DNA of 27,399 nucleotides from NCBI GenBank assembly GCA_043813895.1, contig JBDRKQ010000033.1, positions 1-27,399 on the forward strand. Direction: 5' to 3'. This DNA is from CAZTAR01 sp043813895. GTDB lineage: Bacteria > Planctomycetota > Phycisphaerae > UBA1845 > UTPLA1. Shown here one piece after another: positions 23,009-27,399 of the stretch. Under the pieces are notes generated by a model that did not search any database, had not been told where the DNA came from, and saw only the letters and a list, made by a program, of their open reading frames with translations. The position numbers and the translations under genes were made by a program. How positions within the stretch are numbered: the stretch's first letter is position 1; each line of letters starts with the position of its first letter.

Positions 23009-23228
23009 AAGAAAACATTCTTCCCTGTGCCTCACACAGTCGTTAACTACTCCAACCCAGCTATCGGACGACACGATCGGCACCCGTGAGGACGCGCGTG
23101 CCATAATCCGCCCTCTCACGATCGGGACGCAGCGTGGAAAACGGATCGTTGGACATCACGCGTCCTGACACCGTAGACTTGAATATGGGGAGCGGCAACG
23201 TGACTGCAAACGTCGGGGGGAATCAACG

Positions 23229-23459
23229 ATGGCGGAAGAAACATACACAGCCAGGCTCGCCGAGTTGGAGCATACGATCGACGCCCTTCCACCGGCTCAG
23301 CAGGCTCAGCTAAGAATCCTATTCGAAGAAACAAGGCTGCGCCACGTCGCGATCAAGACTGCAACAACCGCATCGAGAAACGCGCTCGACGACTGGCGAC
23401 TCGCCATGAAGTACCTGGTCTTCGACCAGGAAGCCCGCCTGCGCGAAGCACGTCGGTAG
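23229..23459 (+). CDS. Small helical hypothetical protein
   Basis: This encodes 76 residues, almost all predicted helix with high Ala, Glu, Arg and Leu (TARLAELEHTIDALPPAQQA, then RLAMKYLVFDQEARLREARR). There is no signal or membrane segment, so it is cytoplasmic, probably a helical hairpin or dimer. The pattern DDWRLAMKYLVFDQEA looks like a conserved core; I recall similar short proteins in planctomycetes but cannot name a family. A GGGGGG stretch 8 nt before the ATG may serve as ribosome site. It stands alone between two membrane-protein genes, with a 220-nt upstream gap in which I see no clear structure. Confidence 0.65.
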   Translation: MAEETYTARLAELEHTIDALPPAQQAQLRILFEETRLRHVAIKTATTASRNALDDWRLAMKYLVFDQEARLREARR

Positions 23460-23598
23460 CCCGGAAAGACCGGTGCATTCAAACGCATTCAGAGAATCTG
23501 GTGGCGCCGCCGTTTCGGTAGCGGGGTCATCGGCTTGGGTGCCCGTGCCGCAGAAGCTCCCTGGCTCATTCATGAGCATCGTCAAGAACGGCCGCCTC

Positions 23599-25464
23599 TC
23601 AGTGCTCTCCGCAATCGTCCCCGGCATCCACGACGGCCTTATCGAGCCTCTGCAGAGGGGGCACGTCGTACACGGCGAACGTCGGGTTTCGATAGACACA
23701 CGCTAGCGCCGACAAGTCGCCCTCGTGTTGTGCGCCGTAAGTAATCACGTAGCGCGCGTGATAGCGGCGTGCGAGCAGCGCCGCCCGAGCGGTGTCCAGC
23801 TCGGTATAGCCCGCGTTTGCCTCACCGAGGGTCGCGAACTCCCCCCCGCAGACCGCCGCAAGCCGCCGATACCACTCCACGGTATCCTCAGGCAAGATCG
23901 GCATGCACTTCCAATCGACGACGACGGCCCGCTGCGCACCCAGCCGAAACCCGCCCAGGATCGGCGGTAGGATGAAGGCGTCCTCGCTCGCGGTCCGCCC
24001 ATTGCACCATGCGTACAACAACTGCTCATCCACGGACGGCGGTGGCCCGAGCAAGTCCTTCCGCGTCGAACCGATGCGCATCAGGAGCACACCAACGGCG
24101 AGCGGTACCGCGACGCCACTCGCCAATAACATGCCCGGCCGCCGTCTAAGATGCTTGACGGTGCCGCGTACCAGTCGCCAGCACATCGCGCCCGCTCCGA
24201 ACAGGCCGACGAACGCCAGACTGCCGAGCCCGGCGCCACAACAGTGGAGCAGGAATGCCAAACCCACGATCGCCATCGCCATCACGGCGAAGCTGACGTT
24301 CCTCTCTCTGGCCAGCCGCGTCGTCAGAAGCGCGACCGCAAAGACGCCCACGCACAACAGACCGTACGTACCGAAGCCGCCGCCCCACAGCAGGACAGCC
24401 AGCACGCCCCAGAGGAGCAGCGTCCTCCACAATGCAAGCACGCGCAATTGCGAGGTCGTCACTACAGCGCCGGCCACCGCAAGATCGGCGGCAAGAACCA
24501 GGAACGGCGCGAGCCGATAGGGGAACAGCAGTGCCACTGTATCCACCTGCACCACGGTCGTCAGAGCCAGACCGACGCCGACAATCCCGATGAGCGTCGC
24601 AAGTATCGAGCGGGCCAACGGATCGTGCCGCCAGGCAGGCTTGACGAACGACGCCGCCAACAGCCCCGCCGACACGAGGCATGCAAACCGGACGAACGGC
24701 TCGGCGCCCCACGTGAGAGGCCTGGAATGACACGGCATGTACACGTCATGCAGGATCCACGAAGCCTGCGTCACATAGGCTGCTTGCTCCCCCAATCGCC
24801 CTTCGAGCAGGAACGGCAGGTGGTAAACAGCGGCCACGCTGACGGGCGCGACAAGGTACATCACGGACCGCCGACCGAGTCGCTTTGCGTTGAGAAGAAC
24901 GACCACCCCCACAACGGCCACGATCCACACCATGTAGTTCACATGGAACAACGCGGCGACGAAGAGGACCATCCCCGCGGTCCTGTAACGCCGGCGAATC
25001 AGACAGACCAGCCCGGCCAACATCCCCACGGCCCCGATCGTGGACGGCTGAAAGTACGCGCTCGTGATCGCCGACCAGCCGATCATCTCCCGGCTGGTAA
25101 AGTAGTAGATGAACACCGCCAGCGCGGCGACAACGATGGGCCGGCGATAGTACCGTGCCGCCAACTCGTAGATGCAGACGACGAAAACGGTCCCGAAGAT
25201 CGCGTTTGCCACTGCGAAGGCGACATCGAGGCGCATCACTTCGCCCGTGATTACCACCGCCAGGTTGAACGCCGCGTGATGTGCTCGGGTCTGCGTCGTG
25301 AACCAATCCGCCGCAAGGAAACCGGGATCGAGCCCGTGCAGGCCGTGCAGGAGGTACTGACGGAGATTCCCGCAGGCATAACCCAGCCCGTTCGCCAGGG
25401 CGTAGCCGGCGCCCAGCAGGAGTAGCGTCGGCCAAACGTAAGCTCGTGAACGCGTGGTCAGCAT
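23599..25464 (-). CDS. Large polytopic membrane protein with periplasmic C-terminal domain
   Basis: This encodes 621 residues from the ATG at 25464. This start overlaps the stop of the methyltransferase gene (ATGCTGA), whereas the longer frame to 25650 lies wholly inside that gene. About 13-14 helices run to residue about 475, with an N-terminal loop LDPGFLAADWFTTQTRAHHA followed by many Ala/Val/Leu-rich helices. The last 130 residues are soluble: DEQLLYAWCNGRTASEDAFI, LGGFRLGAQRAVVVDWKCMP, EWYRRLAAVCGG, then ARYVITYGAQHEGDL. That combination (W-C...T..DA..L.PP....FR..A.R..VVDWK) is seen in large planctomycete membrane proteins with a DUF6798-like end, which I mention with low certainty. A GT-C-like role in glycan assembly is possible but unproven. 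It is in an operon with the methyltransferase. Confidence 0.75.
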   Translation of the reverse strand: MLTTRSRAYVWPTLLLLGAGYALANGLGYACGNLRQYLLHGLHGLDPGFLAADWFTTQTRAHHAAFNLAVVITGEVMRLDVAFAVANAIFGTVFVVCIYELAARYYRRPIVVAALAVFIYYFTSREMIGWSAITSAYFQPSTIGAVGMLAGLVCLIRRRYRTAGMVLFVAALFHVNYMVWIVAVVGVVVLLNAKRLGRRSVMYLVAPVSVAAVYHLPFLLEGRLGEQAAYVTQASWILHDVYMPCHSRPLTWGAEPFVRFACLVSAGLLAASFVKPAWRHDPLARSILATLIGIVGVGLALTTVVQVDTVALLFPYRLAPFLVLAADLAVAGAVVTTSQLRVLALWRTLLLWGVLAVLLWGGGFGTYGLLCVGVFAVALLTTRLARERNVSFAVMAMAIVGLAFLLHCCGAGLGSLAFVGLFGAGAMCWRLVRGTVKHLRRRPGMLLASGVAVPLAVGVLLMRIGSTRKDLLGPPPSVDEQLLYAWCNGRTASEDAFILPPILGGFRLGAQRAVVVDWKCMPILPEDTVEWYRRLAAVCGGEFATLGEANAGYTELDTARAALLARRYHARYVITYGAQHEGDLSALACVYRNPTFAVYDVPPLQRLDKAVVDAGDDCGEH

Positions 25465-26396
25465 GGCTTCGTGGCCAGCAGTGCCTGATTCACACAAAAC
25501 CGCCCGTGCAGGCGGCCGAACCGATCCAGAAACTTCAGAAGAGGGTGCAGGAGCGACACCTGGAACGGCAACAGATGAATGCCGCGCTGCTCGATGACGT
25601 GTGCATTCTCGGCTTCGACCCAATCCCGGAGGTCCGACCAACGGGGCCAATTTTCAATCCCCTCATAAGGGCGAAGATGCAGCCGATTCGCCATCGCGCA
25701 AAGCCAATACCAGAAGTGGTTCGGGCACGTCACGACCAGCAGCCCGCCGGGACGGCAAACGCGAATCAACTCGCGGACCGCCTGTCGCGGGTCGCGCGTG
25801 TGCTCGATGCACTCCGACGACACCACGACATCGAAAGCATCATTCGCAAACTGGAGATCGAGCACGTCTCCCTGCACGGTCTTGGCCTTGCACTTCCGCC
25901 GAACCTGACTCAACAGCTTGGGTCCGATGTCCAACGCTGTCACGTCCGCACCGCGATCGCACGCGCGACGGCTAAACCAGCCCGTGCCGCACCCCGCGTC
26001 CAGCAGCGTTCGGCCCCGCAGGTCGTATGGCTTCAACAGGACGTCGAAAACCGTCTCGACACGCCGCTCCAGGTCGTACCCGTTCATCAGCCGATCAAAG
26101 TCGTCGGCGATCGAGTCGTAGAATAACTCGATCGAACCGGATCGCGCGACCGGGACCACCGGCAAGTCAAGCGCGCCGGCCACCAGGTATTCCTCGATCA
26201 CCGCCCTGGCCCGGTCCAGCCGATCAGCCAGCTCATCGTGTGTCGGCATCGCCGGTGTGGCGGCAGTCCACATCCGGCGGTCTCGCGAAGCCGGCTCACA
26301 ACCCGATAACATGCGCTCGGTCGTTGTCGCGTCCGAGAGACGATCTCCCAGACGCGCGACGACGCCATCAGCTTGTGTTAATCTCGCGAGCCTCAC
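25458..26396 (-). CDS. Class I SAM-dependent methyltransferase
   Basis: This encodes 312 residues from a GTG at 26396; starts at 26273 or 26249 are equally possible because residues 1-50 look poorly conserved and no start has a clear ribosome site. The Rossmann-fold methyltransferase is plain: motif I LLDAGCGTG (131-139), acidic end of strand 2 at Asp156 (VTALDIG), GDVLDL with Asp177, and motif IV FDVVVSSECIEH (188-199), then RPGGLLVVTCPNHF. Ubiquinone/menaquinone-type and sugar- or lipid-modifying enzymes share these motifs, so the substrate is open. The C-terminal 80 residues (GIENWPRWSDLRDWVEAENA) are the usual lid region. Its stop overlaps the start of the downstream membrane protein by 7 nt, so the two are probably translated together and may act on the same glycan or lipid. 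Confidence 0.85.
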   Translation of the reverse strand: MRLARLTQADGVVARLGDRLSDATTTERMLSGCEPASRDRRMWTAATPAMPTHDELADRLDRARAVIEEYLVAGALDLPVVPVARSGSIELFYDSIADDFDRLMNGYDLERRVETVFDVLLKPYDLRGRTLLDAGCGTGWFSRRACDRGADVTALDIGPKLLSQVRRKCKAKTVQGDVLDLQFANDAFDVVVSSECIEHTRDPRQAVRELIRVCRPGGLLVVTCPNHFWYWLCAMANRLHLRPYEGIENWPRWSDLRDWVEAENAHVIEQRGIHLLPFQVSLLHPLLKFLDRFGRLHGRFCVNQALLATKPC

Positions 26397-26418
26397 CTCG
26401 GCCCTGCCTTTTTAGTAT

Positions 26419-26436
26419 GTGCCACAGATGTGACAC
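26419..26436. promoter_or_regulatory. Imperfect palindrome, possible operator
   Basis: GTGCCACAGATGTGACAC is an 18-bp dyad with one mismatched pair, placed 22 nt upstream of the methyltransferase start and in the divergent gap before the OmpH-like gene. Its size and position suit a dimeric repressor site. The binding protein is unknown. Confidence 0.35.
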
Positions 26437-26450
26437 CTCCAGTCCCGCTC

Positions 26451-26472
26451 GTTGCCGCCGGATCGCGGCAAC
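26451..26472. repeat. Perfect hairpin in the divergent gap
   Basis: GTTGCCGC (26451-26458) and GCGGCAAC (26465-26472) form a perfect 8-bp stem with the 6-nt loop CGGATC. It lies about 270 nt upstream of the OmpH-like start. It could be an operator or a leader structure. The rest of the 26397-26739 gap has no gene that I can support. Confidence 0.4.
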
Positions 26473-26739
26473 GCAGGCTCTGCTCCGTCAGACGGACAGT
26501 CCGGCACCGGTGTCGCCGCAACCGCCATGGCGCGTCGAATCCCGCCCACCCCGGGCCATCAACCACACACGTCGATGCCGCGCCTCAGTCCGTGTATCGG
26601 TGCCAGACCCCCCCGAGTTGACGTTCCACACCGGGATTACCGGGCAAATGCCCGCCTCTGCTTGCGTTTCACCAAGCTGGAGAGACAATGCCGGATGACC
26701 GTGTTCGATTTCTTGACCTGCTACATGGAGAACTTCAGC

Positions 26740-27393
26740 ATGAATCGCAGCATTCTCAGCCTCGCCTTCGCGGGTATGGTGGGGATCGCCGCCCTGGCCC
26801 TAGCCCAAAACGCGGACAGCGATAACCCCACCGCACCGCCGGTCGCAGCCACCGATCAGGTTGCCGTCATCGATCTCGTCAGAATCTTCGCTGAGTGCGA
26901 TGAGATCAAATCCCTCAACGCGAGACTCAATCAGGAGGGTAACGAGACCAAACAGGAAGCCGAGCAAAGGCAGGCGCGAATCGAGCAGAAACAGAAGGAA
27001 CTCACCGCCTTCGAGCCCGGCACGTCCGATTACGAAACCCGCCGGAAAGAGCTGCTCCGCCTCAACATCGAGGCGAACGTCTGGCTCAAGTACAAACAGG
27101 AGGACATCGAGCGCCGCAAGTTCGAGTGGACGGAGCTGCTCTACAACAAGGCCCAAAGCGTCGTAGCCGGGCTTGCCGCTGAGCGGGGCTACATCACGGT
27201 GGTCCAGCGGATCGACTTCAAGCCCTCTGAAGTGGCTCCCAACGTCCAGGCCCTCCACCGGCTGATCCAGGAACGATCCGTCTTCTGGCACGCGCCTGAA
27301 GCCGACATCACCGATGAGGTCATTCGGCGGATGGATGTCGCATACAAGACGTCCGGAGGAGGCAAGGCGCCTGCCGCTTCGAGCAAGCCATAG
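26740..27393 (+). CDS. OmpH/Skp-like periplasmic chaperone
   Basis: This encodes 217 residues. The ATG at 26740 has GGAG 9 nt upstream and starts a signal peptide (MNRSILSLAFAGMVGIAALA, cut at ALA|QN); longer frames upstream have no such support. The mature protein begins with VAVIDLVRIFAECDEIKSLN, the first strand and helix of Skp/OmpH, then a long charged coiled coil (about 58-140; LNQEGNETKQEAEQRQARIE onward) that forms the tentacle helices, and ends near VVAGLAAERGYITVVQRID, the return strand. Residues about 155-217 extend past the usual Skp length with an Ala/Pro/Ser/Lys tail. Skp binds unfolded outer-membrane proteins in the periplasm; planctomycete genomes often hold several divergent copies. 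It is divergent from the methyltransferase gene. Confidence 0.87.
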   Translation: MNRSILSLAFAGMVGIAALALAQNADSDNPTAPPVAATDQVAVIDLVRIFAECDEIKSLNARLNQEGNETKQEAEQRQARIEQKQKELTAFEPGTSDYETRRKELLRLNIEANVWLKYKQEDIERRKFEWTELLYNKAQSVVAGLAAERGYITVVQRIDFKPSEVAPNVQALHRLIQERSVFWHAPEADITDEVIRRMDVAYKTSGGGKAPAASSKP

Positions 27394-27399
27394 CCGCTG

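Noticed and set aside
24151..25425. A 424-codon plus-strand open frame.
   Set aside because: It is antisense to the 621-residue membrane protein and encodes a His/Arg/Gln-rich low-complexity sequence typical of a shadow of hydrophobic codons.
1..27399. A search for tRNA, rRNA, CRISPR, riboswitch, transposase, phage or defence genes.
   Set aside because: No spaced direct repeats, conserved RNA cores or recognisable nuclease, integrase, helicase or toxin motifs were seen. The palindromic repeats are not spaced as in a CRISPR array.

Overview
This is a GC-rich (roughly 60-65% by eye) bacterial chromosomal window that most resembles the Planctomycetota, probably a Phycisphaerae-like lineage. This placement is an inference. 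It rests on several gene types familiar from that phylum: an actin-like PilM protein with a long C-terminal extension, a short membrane protein with an N-terminal zinc ribbon, a TPR 'end-of-group' tail, a two-domain acetyl-xylan-esterase-like hydrolase, and a histidine phosphatase with degenerate catalytic motifs. Palindromic intergenic repeats, one of them translated inside a gene as the peptide GTGVSPV, fit the same group. There are no rRNA or tRNA genes, CRISPR arrays, insertion sequences or phage genes that I can see.

Layout. 1-500: the end of a protein with a DUF4139-like C-terminus, then a small lipoprotein. 537-5996 (minus): a three-gene operon read pilM-like, PilO-like, then an unknown single-pass membrane protein. 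It is a candidate inner-membrane alignment platform for a type IV pilus or type II secretion system, and its first protein has a GspL-like layout (cytoplasmic actin-like domain, membrane segment, periplasmic part). 5997-6682: non-coding, with a palindromic repeat. 6683-9357: a sodium:solute symporter, convergent with a zinc-ribbon/TPR membrane protein. 9474-12199: a repeat, then a prepilin-like gene that overlaps pgk, followed by a phosphoglycerate-mutase-like protein that has lost catalytic residues. 12175-16878: a secreted esterase-like hydrolase, a 49-residue lipoprotein and a GT39-like membrane glycosyltransferase. 17138-21489: a large secreted TPR/DUF3352-like protein, ribosome recycling factor (frr) and a secreted protein with a FlgT-N/LPP20-like N-terminus. 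21683-26396: envelope or polysaccharide-type membrane proteins, including a translationally coupled methyltransferase plus polytopic membrane protein pair. 26740-27393: an OmpH/Skp-like periplasmic chaperone.

Much of the window is about the cell envelope: pilus or secretion platform, a pseudopilin-like protein, lipoproteins, GT-C-type membrane proteins and Skp. Central metabolism (pgk) and translation (frr) are embedded in it. Three copies of one roughly 90-bp imperfect palindrome (6116, 14877, 21503), an in-gene repeat at 16231 and complex hairpins at 9474 and 19441 form a dispersed repeat layer. Several genes have a -10-like hexamer 6-7 nt before the start codon and no Shine-Dalgarno, suggesting leaderless transcripts, while others have clear Shine-Dalgarno sites. 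No complete, obviously new defence or mobile system is present. The best candidates for undescribed biology are the PilM/PilN-like fusion operon with its Arg-Gly-rich segment, the degenerate mutase beside pgk, and the repeat family.
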